Source: Cronobacter turicensis z3032 (GTDB taxonomy: Bacteria; Pseudomonadota; Gammaproteobacteria; Enterobacterales; Enterobacteriaceae). Taken from it: DNA of 64,000 nt. A program made the position numbers and the translations under genes. Shown here piece after piece: positions 31,602 to 40,187 of this stretch. Location of the stretch: positions 2,112,074-2,176,073 of the forward strand of contig FN543093.2 in NCBI GenBank assembly GCA_000027065.2. The letters run 5' to 3'. Each line of letters begins with the position of its first letter. Positions within the stretch are counted from its first letter, which is position 1. Under the pieces are notes generated by a model that was not told the origin of the DNA, made no database searches, and saw nothing but the letters and a program-made list of their open reading frames with translations.

Positions 31602-33217
31602 CAGTGTTTCTCCAGCCAGGCGCCGTAAAAGCTCGGACGGCCTACCGCCTCGAACGCGAGGTTTTTCACCCACGGCGCGGCGGCGTAAACCTGCGGCTCT
31701 TCAAAGATCGGAATGATATAAGCGTTATCGATGAGATACGTCTGCGCGTCGCCTGCCGCCGCGAGGCGTTTTTGCGGGTCGACTTCCGAGGCGATGGTGG
31801 TGAGCAACGCATTGAGTTTGTCGTCGATAAAGTCGGTTTTCTGGCTCAGGCCGCCTTTTTGCAACAGCGCGTCGCGGTTCAACGGATGAAACTGGCTTTT
31901 GATGACGTCCGGATCGGCGCGGCCCACTTCCACCACATTCACGGGGGTTTTGGCCGGATCGAGGCTGTCCTGCGCTTTGGTGCCCGCGTCGCCCGCCCGC
32001 ACGTTGAGTTGGACGCCCACCTGTCTCCACTGCTGCGCCACCAGTTGCAGCACCTCTTTATTCTGCGGCTGCGGCAGCGATTCATAGACCGTCAGGCTCA
32101 GCGGCTGTCCCGCTTTGGCCCGGATGCCGTTCGCGCCTTTTTGCCAGCCCGCCTCGTCCAGCAGACGGTTCGCAAGCGTCGGATCGAAGGTCAGTCTGGC
32201 GCTTAAATCGCGGTAGCCGGGCGCGCTTTTCGCCACCACAGAGGTGGCGACCGGATAGTTCGGCGAAAACAGCGTGTCGACAATCTGGCGCGCGTTGGTC
32301 GCATGGAGCAGCGCCTGACGCACTTTCAGATCGGCCACCAGCGGGTTGGCGGGTCGAAAGGCGATACTGTCATTGACGCCGCGGGTCGGCGCGGCATAGA
32401 CCGGGAACTGCTGATCCGCCGCCTGTTTTTCATCATAGGCCTGCACCTGGCGAATGGCGTCCGCCTGGCCTGCCAGCAGCGCGCCGATGCGCACGCTGTC
32501 CTCCGGCGTCACTACGATTTTGATGCCATCAAGATTCGCCGGGCCCTGCTGCGCGCTGTTCTGCGGGCCCCACTGGTAATCCTTGCGCGCGGTAAGATTC
32601 ACCTCACGGCCCAGCGTCTCGCTCTGCACCACAAACGGGCCGGAGCCGATGATATGGCGCGCGTCGCCAAGCTCATCAAGATTGCGCGCGAGCGTACTGA
32701 GCGACACCAGCCCGGAGCCAATCGCCGACGTTCCCTGCAAAAAGCCGGGCGAGGGTTTGCTGAAGTAAAACTTCACCGTCAGCGGATCGACGACTTCGCT
32801 GCGCTGGTAGTTATTGATGACCTCGGAGACCGGCAGGCGCAGCGCTTTATTGCCAAGCCCATACGTATCGAAGTTTTTCGCCACGGCAGTTGCGTCAAGC
32901 GGCGTGCCGTCAGAGAACGTCACGTTTGGGCGGATTTTAAAGGTGTATTCGGTTTTATCCGCGTTACTGCTCCACGACTGCGCTATCCATGGTTCTATCT
33001 CCAGCGTTTTCGGGTTCTGCCAGGTGAGCTTATCGGTTATCTGGTTCAGGATGCCGCCGTTGGGATAAAAGCCGCCCGCGGGCGGGTAGAGCGTGGTGTG
33101 CGCCTGCTGCTCCAGATAAATCAGCGTGCCGCCTTTCACCGGCGCCGCGCTGGCTGCGGTTATCAGGCTGAACGCGAGGCCGAGCGCCACGCTGCGCGCG
33201 GTAATGGAAAAATGCAT
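31601..33217 (-). CDS. ABC transporter periplasmic substrate-binding protein (KPN_01854-type)
   Basis: 538 residues, SBP family 5 (oligopeptide/nickel type). It has a signal peptide with cleavage near ITAASAAPVKGG, followed by TFKIRPNVTFSDGTPLDATAVAKNF-like strands typical of DppA/OppA. The group is named after Klebsiella KPN_01854 and recurs with the same downstream genes. It is the first gene of the cassette; the ligand is not known, and may be a peptide-like or sulfur-containing compound. The preceding gap to the porin gene is only 146 bp. Confidence 0.88.
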   Translation of the reverse strand: MHFSITARSVALGLAFSLITAASAAPVKGGTLIYLEQQAHTTLYPPAGGFYPNGGILNQITDKLTWQNPKTLEIEPWIAQSWSSNADKTEYTFKIRPNVTFSDGTPLDATAVAKNFDTYGLGNKALRLPVSEVINNYQRSEVVDPLTVKFYFSKPSPGFLQGTSAIGSGLVSLSTLARNLDELGDARHIIGSGPFVVQSETLGREVNLTARKDYQWGPQNSAQQGPANLDGIKIVVTPEDSVRIGALLAGQADAIRQVQAYDEKQAADQQFPVYAAPTRGVNDSIAFRPANPLVADLKVRQALLHATNARQIVDTLFSPNYPVATSVVAKSAPGYRDLSARLTFDPTLANRLLDEAGWQKGANGIRAKAGQPLSLTVYESLPQPQNKEVLQLVAQQWRQVGVQLNVRAGDAGTKAQDSLDPAKTPVNVVEVGRADPDVIKSQFHPLNRDALLQKGGLSQKTDFIDDKLNALLTTIASEVDPQKRLAAAGDAQTYLIDNAYIIPIFEEPQVYAAAPWVKNLAFEAVGRPSFYGAWLEKH

Positions 33218-33331
33218 GGTGAATGTCCCTTATCGTCCGTTGTTATTTGTTGTCTGTCGACGTAATAAAAACGCAGGGCGACGGGGATGAGAACCAACAA
33301 AAATCGCTATCTAAATGCGGAAAATATATTT

Positions 33332-33356
33332 GGCCCCTCCGCGGGCGCGAAGGGGC
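33332..33356 (-). terminator. Possible terminator of the arabinoside operon
   Basis: A GCCCCT/AGGGGC hairpin follows the porin stop on the minus strand, then CAAATATATTTT. The tract is not a clean run of Ts, so this is tentative. Confidence 0.4.
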
Positions 33357-33363
33357 GAGGGCG

Positions 33364-34551
33364 TCAGAAGAAATATTTAAAACGAACGCGCGCGCCGTAG
33401 CGGTCTTTATCGCCTTCGTTGTCGTAGTCGCTCTCTTTGAGCGACAGCTGCGACCAGTAGGCGCCGAGATAGATATTGAAGTTATCCATATCCATTACGT
33501 TGGTGAAGCCGTATGAAAGGTGCACGGTGTGGATGTCATATTTGCCGGGGTATTTCAGCTGGCCGTCTTCTTCACCGACGCTCGTCATATTGAAATCATC
33601 AATATTGTTATGCGCGTAGATATAACCGAGTTCCAGATGACGCCACAGGACGTTGGCCCCGGCGCTGAAGTCGGTTTCATCATCGGCGTCCATATACGCG
33701 GTGTTGAGGTTAATCACCGTCCCGTCGTCCGGATCGTTTTTCAGGCTGTTCCAGGTAAAGGTCGCGCCATAGCCGGTGCGGTCTGACTGATCCTGAAAAC
33801 GCCCCTGGGCGTCGTTATAACCGTAAGCATTGCTCACCACGTTCGTTTCCATCGCCACGGCGGCGGAGAAGTGGTCGTCGCGCCACGCAATCACCGGGCG
33901 CATATAGATGACGTTCTTTTTGTTCTCCAGCGCGTTGCCGTGGTAGGTGTCGTCGGCAAACAGCGTGGTGCCGTCTTTCACCATGTTGTTCAGCTCAAAG
34001 TACCAGTTGCCGTATTCGCCGCTGAACTGCACCGCGCCGCCGTTGCTACTGCGCCCGCGGCCTTCTTTCATCATATAGACATAGCCGAAGCCGTCGCCGT
34101 AGATATCGTTCGCGGTATTGCCGGAGTATTGAATAAAGGTGTCCTGGTTGAGCGGGAACATGTCGTAGGCTTCAAAACGGCCCACTTTGATTTTCCAGGC
34201 CTGCGGCTGGCCGAAGTAAAACGCCGCGTCATCCAGATTGGTATGCCCTGACAGATCCGCGAGCGGCTGCACCGTGAACCCGGCGAAATTGCCGTTTTTC
34301 TCGCGGTAGCCATCGACACCCAGCAGAATACGTCCATTGACGTCCCACTTTTCGTGGTCGCCCGGTTTCCAGTCTTTATCGTCAGACGTGCGCAGCGACG
34401 TAAGTTGTCCGGTGCGGCTCGCCGCATCGACGTTAAACTCCACATCGCCGTAGAATTTCAGATCGCCCTGCGGCGTATTCACTTTCATTTCCGCCATCGC
34501 GCAGGGCGCCAGCAGGCTGAATACACAGGGCAGTACCATCATCTTTTTCAT
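33364..34551 (-). CDS. Carbohydrate-selective outer membrane porin (RafY-like glycoporin)
   Basis: 395 residues with a signal peptide (MKKMMVLPCVFSLLAPCAMA). The mature part has alternating amphipathic strands and ends in the porin-type terminal phenylalanine of RVRFKYFF. The start DLKFYGDVEFNVDAASRTGQ resembles glycoporins such as plasmid RafY. It lies downstream of abfA and a sugar symporter, so it probably lets arabino-oligosaccharides or arabinosides through the outer membrane. Confidence 0.82.
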   Translation of the reverse strand: MKKMMVLPCVFSLLAPCAMAEMKVNTPQGDLKFYGDVEFNVDAASRTGQLTSLRTSDDKDWKPGDHEKWDVNGRILLGVDGYREKNGNFAGFTVQPLADLSGHTNLDDAAFYFGQPQAWKIKVGRFEAYDMFPLNQDTFIQYSGNTANDIYGDGFGYVYMMKEGRGRSSNGGAVQFSGEYGNWYFELNNMVKDGTTLFADDTYHGNALENKKNVIYMRPVIAWRDDHFSAAVAMETNVVSNAYGYNDAQGRFQDQSDRTGYGATFTWNSLKNDPDDGTVINLNTAYMDADDETDFSAGANVLWRHLELGYIYAHNNIDDFNMTSVGEEDGQLKYPGKYDIHTVHLSYGFTNVMDMDNFNIYLGAYWSQLSLKESDYDNEGDKDRYGARVRFKYFF

Positions 34552-34667
34552 CGTGTCTCTCTTATTGTTTTCAGTTTTCAGGCATACAGCGGCCCTGCCG
34601 CCGTCCGAAAACGGCGGTTCGGGCCTGTCAGAGGTTCTTCAACGCGCGCGGGCGCGCGGCGTTCTCC

Positions 34668-36188
34668 TTACGCGCGGGCGACCGACAGCGTGATGCGGTT
34701 CCAGGTCAGCGGCGAGAGCATGAGCGTGTTCTCGCGCAGGCTGCCGTGCGGGTAATCGATAATCTCCGGATGCACGCGGTTGGGATCGTCGAACGTGTTC
34801 TTCGCGTAGAGATCGTCGCTGCGCAGTACTTTGTGTTCCTTCAGGCGGCAGTCGCTGAAGGCCGGCAGGTTGATGTCCAGCTCAAAGGCGGTGGTGAAAT
34901 CACAGTTGACGGCAAATATATAAATTTCCCCGCGCGCGTCGTTATACACGACCGACGACTGAACGCTGCGGGCGTCGCCATATTTACTGCTGAACGTCGG
35001 GACCGGCAGCTGGTGGCGCAGCACCACGCCGTCACTGACGCTCGCGACCATCTCGAACGGCCAGTAAAGCGTCTGGCAGAGCGCGCCTTTGCCCGGCTCG
35101 GTGAAAATCGGGGCAATCACATTCACCAGCTGCGCCAGGCTCGCCATTTTCACCCGGTCGGCGTGGTTCAGCAGCGAGCAGAGCAGGCCGCCCATCACCA
35201 GCGCATCGAGGAAGGAGTAGCGGTCTTCAAGCAGCGGCGGCGCCTCGCGAAAACGGTTCGCCGGATCTTTCATCGGCGCGTCCCACGGATCGCCGCGCAG
35301 ATACCAGACGTTCCACTCATCAAAGGAGATCATCATCTCTTTATTGCTGCGCCGCACCGCTTTGGCGTAATTGGCGGTGCTGACGATAGTTTCGATGAAA
35401 TTGTCCATATTGACGAAGGAGGCGAGAAAATCGGTCTCGCTGCCTTCGTTCTCGTAATACTGGTGGCAGGAGATGAAATCGACGTAATCGTACAGCTCCT
35501 CCAGCACGACGCGGTCCCACTCCGGGAAGGTCGTCATCGCCGAGCTTGAGCTGCCGCACGCCACCAGCTGCGCCTTAGGGTCGATACAGCGCAGGATCTT
35601 GGCGGTTTCGCGCGCTTTGTGCGCATATTCGCGGGCGTTCATCTGCCCGGTCTGCCACGGCCCGTCCATCTCATTGCCAAGACACCACAGGCGGAAGTTA
35701 TACGGCTCGCGACGGCCATGCTGAATACGCAAATCGCTGAGCGTGGTGCCGCCGGGGTGATTGCAGTACTCGGCGAAATAGCCCGCCTCCTGCGGCGTGC
35801 CGGTGCCGAGGTTCACGGCAATCATCGGCTCGACGCCGGTCTTTTCGCACCAGCGGGCAAACTCCTCAATGCCAAACTGGTTGGTCTCTTTGCTAATCCA
35901 GGCGTAGTCGAGGCGCACCGGGCGCTCTTCTTTCGGCCCGATGCTGTCGCGCCAGTTAAAGCCGGAGACATAATTCCCGCCAGGGTAGCGCACCGTGGTG
36001 ACGTGCAGCCCTTTGACGAGGTCAATCACATCCTGGCGAAACCCGTCTTCATCCGCGAGCGGGTGCTCCGGCTCATAGACGCCGGTATAAACCGCGCGGC
36101 CCAGATGTTCAATGAACGAACCGAACAGGCGCGGGTCGATGGCGGAAATCACGTTCTGCGGGTCGAGCGTGAATGAAAGCGTGGTCAT
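34668..36188 (-). CDS. abfA: GH51 alpha-N-arabinofuranosidase
   Basis: 506 residues. The glycoside hydrolase family 51 barrel keeps the acid/base Glu173 in CLGNEMDGPW and the nucleophile Glu291 in ISFDEWNVWY, plus the early motif RYPGGNYVSGFNWRD. A beta-sandwich follows after about residue 380. It has no signal peptide and so acts in the cytoplasm on imported arabinofuranosides. It lies 12 bp downstream of the symporter gene and 116 bp upstream of the porin gene. The spacer to the porin gene includes a hairpin at 34598-34617. Confidence 0.93.
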   Translation of the reverse strand: MTTLSFTLDPQNVISAIDPRLFGSFIEHLGRAVYTGVYEPEHPLADEDGFRQDVIDLVKGLHVTTVRYPGGNYVSGFNWRDSIGPKEERPVRLDYAWISKETNQFGIEEFARWCEKTGVEPMIAVNLGTGTPQEAGYFAEYCNHPGGTTLSDLRIQHGRREPYNFRLWCLGNEMDGPWQTGQMNAREYAHKARETAKILRCIDPKAQLVACGSSSSAMTTFPEWDRVVLEELYDYVDFISCHQYYENEGSETDFLASFVNMDNFIETIVSTANYAKAVRRSNKEMMISFDEWNVWYLRGDPWDAPMKDPANRFREAPPLLEDRYSFLDALVMGGLLCSLLNHADRVKMASLAQLVNVIAPIFTEPGKGALCQTLYWPFEMVASVSDGVVLRHQLPVPTFSSKYGDARSVQSSVVYNDARGEIYIFAVNCDFTTAFELDINLPAFSDCRLKEHKVLRSDDLYAKNTFDDPNRVHPEIIDYPHGSLRENTLMLSPLTWNRITLSVARA

Positions 36189-36200
36189 AACGTCTCCTTA

Positions 36201-37604
36201 TTAACGAAGGGCGGCATCGCTGGCATATTTGCCGACGCTCAGGTCGTCCTGAATTTTCTGCATCGTCTTTTTGTCGAGCTTATAAAACAGGAATATGATG
36301 GAAGTCAGTACGCCGCCGATAGCCGGAATAAAGGTAATCAGCATCATAATGGCCTGTTGGGTGGCCGGAGACTGCACGGCGGCTTCCGGGACATAATGCG
36401 TGGCGGAAAGCACCAGCGCGGTGATAGCGCCGCCAATAGCCAGGCTGACTTTCAGCGCAAACAGGTTGCCGGAGGCGTAAATACCGGACATGCGTTTTTT
36501 CAGTTTCCACTCGCCGTAATCGTCGGCATCGGCGATAAACGACCAGAATACCGGAACGGTAATCGCCCCAATCCACGCGCGCAGGGTATTCAGAATAAAG
36601 ATCAGCATCACATTTTGCGGGTCAACAAAATAAATCACGACGGAAATGGCAGCCGTAATAAAGCCCACCGCGATATACAGTTTCACCTTGCAAATATAAC
36701 GGGTGACGAAACTCGTCGCGAGATTGCCGAGCACGCAGGCGACCACGCCAATACTGATAAACAGCGTCGTCATGGTGTTATCGAGGTGCATTAAATATTT
36801 GGTGAAATAGATAGTGGCGCCGCCGCAGACAAACGCCGGAATACAGCCAATAAACATCCCGGCGACCACCATCAACCACTGATCATTTTTAAAGGCCGAG
36901 CGGAAATTGCGGACAATATTTTCCTGTTTTTCGCGCTGGGGGATAACGCGCTCGCGGGTATTAAAAAAGCAGAGTAAAAACAGACACAGGCCGATGACCG
37001 AGAACATCGCGTTGGTAATAAAAAAGCCTTTCTGCTGATTGCCGCCGCCGAGGTAATCCACCAGCGGCAGTAGCGTCAGCGAGCAGAGCAGCACGGCGCT
37101 GTTAGCCATCGTGAACCGGTAAGACTGGCAGGCCACGCGGTCAACCGGGTTTGCGGTAATCACGCTGCCGAGCGAGCAGTAAGGAATATTCACGGTGCTG
37201 TAGAGTACGGAGAGCAGTAAATAGGTGACGAAGGCGTAAATCTCTTTGGCGCCCGTGCTTAAATCGGGCGTATAAAACGCGAAAATACAGATGGCGCAAA
37301 AAGGCACGCATCCGTAGAGGATCCACGGACGAAAACGGCCGTGGCGGGTGGGATAACGGTCAGCCAGCGCGCCGATCAGCGGGTCAATAAACGCATCCAG
37401 CAGACGCACCACTAAAAACATGGTGGCGATCAGCGCGGCGTTTAAGCCAAATATATCGGTATAAAACCAGGTTAAAAACATGGTTACCGGGCCCCAGCTC
37501 ATATTGCAGGCCGCATCACCAAATCCGAAACCTAATTTCTCCCGGACCGTCAGGCGGTCCTGGGCAGGCGTCACTTTATCCAGCACTGCTGATTGCTGCA
37601 CCAT
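36201..37604 (-). CDS. GPH-family sugar:cation symporter (arabinoside uptake)
   Basis: 467 residues, about 12 membrane helices, glycoside-pentoside-hexuronide family (YicJ/XynT/GusB-like). It begins with the typical LTVREKLGFGFGDAACNMSW and has the loop RLLDAFIDPLIGALADRYPT. As the first gene of the operon with abfA and the glycoporin, it probably imports arabino-oligosaccharides with Na+ or H+. No regulator gene lies adjacent. Confidence 0.88.
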   Translation of the reverse strand: MVQQSAVLDKVTPAQDRLTVREKLGFGFGDAACNMSWGPVTMFLTWFYTDIFGLNAALIATMFLVVRLLDAFIDPLIGALADRYPTRHGRFRPWILYGCVPFCAICIFAFYTPDLSTGAKEIYAFVTYLLLSVLYSTVNIPYCSLGSVITANPVDRVACQSYRFTMANSAVLLCSLTLLPLVDYLGGGNQQKGFFITNAMFSVIGLCLFLLCFFNTRERVIPQREKQENIVRNFRSAFKNDQWLMVVAGMFIGCIPAFVCGGATIYFTKYLMHLDNTMTTLFISIGVVACVLGNLATSFVTRYICKVKLYIAVGFITAAISVVIYFVDPQNVMLIFILNTLRAWIGAITVPVFWSFIADADDYGEWKLKKRMSGIYASGNLFALKVSLAIGGAITALVLSATHYVPEAAVQSPATQQAIMMLITFIPAIGGVLTSIIFLFYKLDKKTMQKIQDDLSVGKYASDAALR

Positions 37605-37851
37605 GATAAACCTCGTTGAATGAAATACCTGAAAGCCAGGGTGAGCATAAGGTAGCGGAGGAATACCCGGTGCGATGTGGCGCGCTTTTTATATTTTATA
37701 AGTGCCGCATCTCATCCATATAAATGACAAAAAATTACATACCGCTATTTCGAATGAAAATTCGCGTTTTTAAGTAATTATTTCTGGTGGTGATTATAAT
37801 TTTTGGAAATAGTCGCGGTTATGTTTGCAGCTATTATTTTGCCGCTGCGTT

Positions 37852-37878
37852 TATAGGCATAATAATATTGTGCCTATA
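37852..37878. promoter_or_regulatory. 27-bp inverted repeat, candidate operator
   Basis: TATAGGCA-N11-TGCCTATA is perfectly symmetrical, about 250 bp upstream of the symporter start. It is distant for a simple repressor site, and there is no regulator gene nearby to assign it to. Confidence 0.35.
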
Positions 37879-37967
37879 TGTGATGGCGGCCTGACAATAT
37901 ATTTTTAGTGCTTAGGATTATCCTTAGGTTCGGAAATCAATAAGCCCAGGCCTGGCCGTGAGAGAAC

Positions 37968-38003
37968 AATAAGAAAAAGCGATAGCCGGGCGCGAGTCCC
38001 GGC
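37968..38003 (-). terminator. Terminator of the tetR-emrE-type operon
   Basis: Minus strand GCCGGG/CCCGGC stem with a 7-nt loop, then TATCGCTTTTTCTT, directly after the small multidrug transporter gene. Confidence 0.7.
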
Positions 38004-38009
38004 AGGAGA

Positions 38010-38339
38010 TTAATGCGCGACCGCGCGGGAAAAGAGGTTTATCACGATGACGCCTGCGATAATCAGCCCCATGCCGAGCATGGCGGGCAGATCGAGCTTT
38101 TGACCGAGGAAGATCCAGCCGACCACGCCAATCAGCACGATGCCAACGCCGGACCAGATGGCGTAAATAATGCCGGTCGGGATGGTGCGCATGGTGACGC
38201 TTAAACACCAGAAGGCAATGCCGTAACAAACCGCCGTCACCAGCGTCGGCAGCAGGCGGCTGAAGCCTTCGGAAAGTTTCAGAAAGGTCGTCCCAATCAC
38301 TTCACACACAATCGCCACAGAGAGCAGCAGCCAGGTCAT
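38010..38339 (-). CDS. EmrE-like small multidrug resistance transporter
   Basis: 109 residues, four membrane helices. The essential glutamate in VAIVCEVIGTTFLKLSEGFS corresponds to Glu14 of EmrE, and PTGIIYAIWSGVGIVLI and the LFSRAVAH tail also match E. coli EmrE closely. It exports cationic drugs in exchange for protons as a dimer. Encoded 4 bp after a TetR regulator, which probably controls it. Confidence 0.88.
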   Translation of the reverse strand: MTWLLLSVAIVCEVIGTTFLKLSEGFSRLLPTLVTAVCYGIAFWCLSVTMRTIPTGIIYAIWSGVGIVLIGVVGWIFLGQKLDLPAMLGMGLIIAGVIVINLFSRAVAH

Positions 38340-38343
38340 AACG

Positions 38344-38910
38344 TCACTCCGTCATTGCCAGTAAGGTTTCGATTAACGCCGCCCGATCGTCAGGCGGCAC
38401 CGTGTGGTCGCCACACAGCGCGGCGAACCAGAGCCCGTCTGCCGTCATGCGGCAGAGTAGCCGACGCCGCGCCTGCTCAGGCGACGCGAGGTCGTCGTCA
38501 CGCGGCAGGGCGTCCCGTAAAAAGACGCCCCAGCGCTGCTGAAGCGCCGGATCGGCAAAAATCGCCGTCATCAGCGCGCGGTTCATCGCCTGCTCACTGT
38601 CGGGCATTTTTCTGACACAGGTATGAATGTAGGCGCGGGTGGCGCGGCCGTTCGGGTTTGGATCCTGCGCCATTAACGTCTGGATCTCCTCCAGCAGCAT
38701 GTGCTGAAGATGCTGCATCACGCCATCCACCAGCGCCTGGCGGGTAGGGAAGTGGTGCTGTAAACCGCCTTTGCTGATACCTGCGCGGCGGATGACTTTT
38801 TCCTGCGTAAGGCCCGTCAGGCCTTGCTCGGCGATAACCTGGACGGCGCACTCCAGCAAGGTCTGGCGCAGCGCCTCTGGTGATTTAGAACGATGGTGTG
38901 CCTGGCTCAT
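38344..38910 (-). CDS. TetR-family repressor
   Basis: 188 residues. The N-terminal TetR helix-turn-helix (residues 12-58) includes GLTGLTQEKVIRRAGISKGG followed by LQHHFPTRQALVDGVM; the C-terminal ligand domain is variable. It forms a two-gene unit with the EmrE-like transporter. A 32-bp palindrome starts immediately before its ATG, so it very likely represses itself. There is no clear Shine-Dalgarno sequence; the mRNA may have a very short leader. Confidence 0.88.
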   Translation of the reverse strand: MSQAHHRSKSPEALRQTLLECAVQVIAEQGLTGLTQEKVIRRAGISKGGLQHHFPTRQALVDGVMQHLQHMLLEEIQTLMAQDPNPNGRATRAYIHTCVRKMPDSEQAMNRALMTAIFADPALQQRWGVFLRDALPRDDDLASPEQARRRLLCRMTADGLWFAALCGDHTVPPDDRAALIETLLAMTE

Positions 38911-38911
38911 T

Positions 38912-38943
38912 ATTAAACAATCCGTCTGGATGGATTGTTTAAT
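38912..38943. promoter_or_regulatory. TetR operator (32-bp palindrome)
   Basis: Perfect 12-bp arms ATTAAACAATCC (38912-38923) and GGATTGTTTAAT (38932-38943) with an 8-bp spacer. It ends one base before the TetR start codon, so bound repressor would block transcription start or early elongation. Confidence 0.75.
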
Positions 38944-39000
38944 TGTATCGGGAGTTCAGCGGTTGATCAATCAACCTGAGTTAAACGTGGCGGGGGAAGT

Positions 39001-39030
39001 AAAAAACAGGGCCAGCGCGAAGGCTGGCCC
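39001..39030 (-). terminator. Terminator of the bd oxidase operon
   Basis: GGGCCAGC/GCTGGCCC stem with a 6-nt loop followed, on the minus strand, by TGTTTTTTAC, 10 bp after the small-subunit stop. Confidence 0.88.
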
Positions 39031-39039
39031 GAAGAGAGA

Positions 39040-39177
39040 TTAATGCGCTTTTAAGCCGGCGGCGCTCATCAGCAGGCGCAACATCATGCTGACCACGCCG
39101 AGCGCCAGGACGCTGGCTGCCCAGATTACCACCAGCCACATCAGCTTTTTCCAGCGCGGCGAATCGTGATGTTCCAT
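39040..39177 (-). CDS. CydX-like small subunit (DUF2474) of the bd oxidase
   Basis: 45 residues: MEHHDSPRWKKLMWLVVIWA and a continuing hydrophobic segment, ending GLKAH. One transmembrane helix preceded by a Trp/Lys motif is typical of DUF2474 proteins encoded after CIO-type cydAB genes. Its ATG overlaps the subunit II stop as TGATG, so it is translationally coupled. Small subunits of this kind stabilise bd oxidases. Confidence 0.85.
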   Translation of the reverse strand: MEHHDSPRWKKLMWLVVIWAASVLALGVVSMMLRLLMSAAGLKAH

Positions 39178-40187
39178 CAGTGATAGCCCTCCCCATGCTG
39201 AACTTTGCCGCGGAACACGTAATAGCTCCAGAAGGTGTACACCAGAATTATCGGGATAATCAGCAGGGCGCCCACCAGCATAAAGCCCTGGCTTGCAGGC
39301 GGCGCGGCGGCCTCCCAGAGCGTGATATCAGGCGGAATGATATTCGGCCAGATACTGATGCCGAGCCCACTGAAGCCTAAGAAAATCAGCCCCAGGGTAA
39401 GCACGAACGGCAGCGTGTGGCTCTGTGTGTCCGCCAGTTTGCGCCACAGCCAGACGCTGAACAGCGCCACCAGCACCGGGACCGGCAGCAGGAACCAGAG
39501 GTTCGGCAGCGTAAACCAGCGCTCGGACACCGCCTGATGCGCGAGCGGCGTCCAGGCGCTGATGATGACGATCACCGCCAGCAGCGCCAGCAGCAGCGAG
39601 CGCGCCAGGCGACGCATATTATGGTGCAGCTGGTTTTCACTCTTCATCACAATCCAGCTCGCGCCGAGCAGCGCATAGGCGACCACCAGGCCCACGCCGC
39701 AGAAGAGGTTGAACGGCGTCAGCCAGTCGAGCGCCGAGCCGCTGAAGGTGCGGCCGGTAACTTTAAAGCCGTTAATCACCGCGCCCACCACAACGCCCTG
39801 GCAGAAGGTGGCGAGGATCGAGCCGCTCAGAAACGCCTTATCCCAGAAAGGCCGGTGGGCGGGCGTCGCCTTAAAGCGGAATTCAAACGCCACGCCGCGA
39901 AAGATAAGGCCAATCAGCATCAGCGTCAGCGGAATGGTCAGCGCGTCGATAATCACCGCATAGGCCAGCGGAAACGCGCCGAACAGGCCCGCGCCGCCCA
40001 GTACCAGCCAGGTTTCGTTGCCGTCCCACACGGGGGCGACGCTGTTAACCATTACATCGCGGTCGTGGCCGTCGCGCACAAACGGGAACAGAATGCCGAT
40101 GCCGAGATCAAAGCCGTCCATCACGATATACATCAGCGTGGCGAAGACGATGATAACGAACCAGATGATGGAGAGATCGATGCCCAT
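39177..40187 (-). CDS. Cytochrome bd-type (CIO) ubiquinol oxidase subunit II
   Basis: 336 residues, about eight membrane helices. It starts MGIDLSIIWFVIIVFATLMY and has the conserved DGFDLGIGIL and PVWDGNETWLVLGGAGLFGAF motifs. The length fits the cyanide-insensitive oxidase (CioB) group, shorter than E. coli CydB or AppB (about 378). It overlaps subunit I by one base and is followed by the small subunit. Confidence 0.9.
   Translation of the reverse strand: MGIDLSIIWFVIIVFATLMYIVMDGFDLGIGILFPFVRDGHDRDVMVNSVAPVWDGNETWLVLGGAGLFGAFPLAYAVIIDALTIPLTLMLIGLIFRGVAFEFRFKATPAHRPFWDKAFLSGSILATFCQGVVVGAVINGFKVTGRTFSGSALDWLTPFNLFCGVGLVVAYALLGASWIVMKSENQLHHNMRRLARSLLLALLAVIVIISAWTPLAHQAVSERWFTLPNLWFLLPVPVLVALFSVWLWRKLADTQSHTLPFVLTLGLIFLGFSGLGISIWPNIIPPDITLWEAAAPPASQGFMLVGALLIIPIILVYTFWSYYVFRGKVQHGEGYH

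Larger units (their letters stand above)
37605..38009. other. 405-bp AT-rich intergenic region upstream of the arabinoside operon
   Basis: It contains the operon's promoter and a perfect 8-bp inverted repeat, TATAGGCA (37852-37859) and TGCCTATA (37871-37878), separated by 11 bp. The emrE-type gene's terminator lies at the far end. No protein-like frame was seen. Confidence 0.6.
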
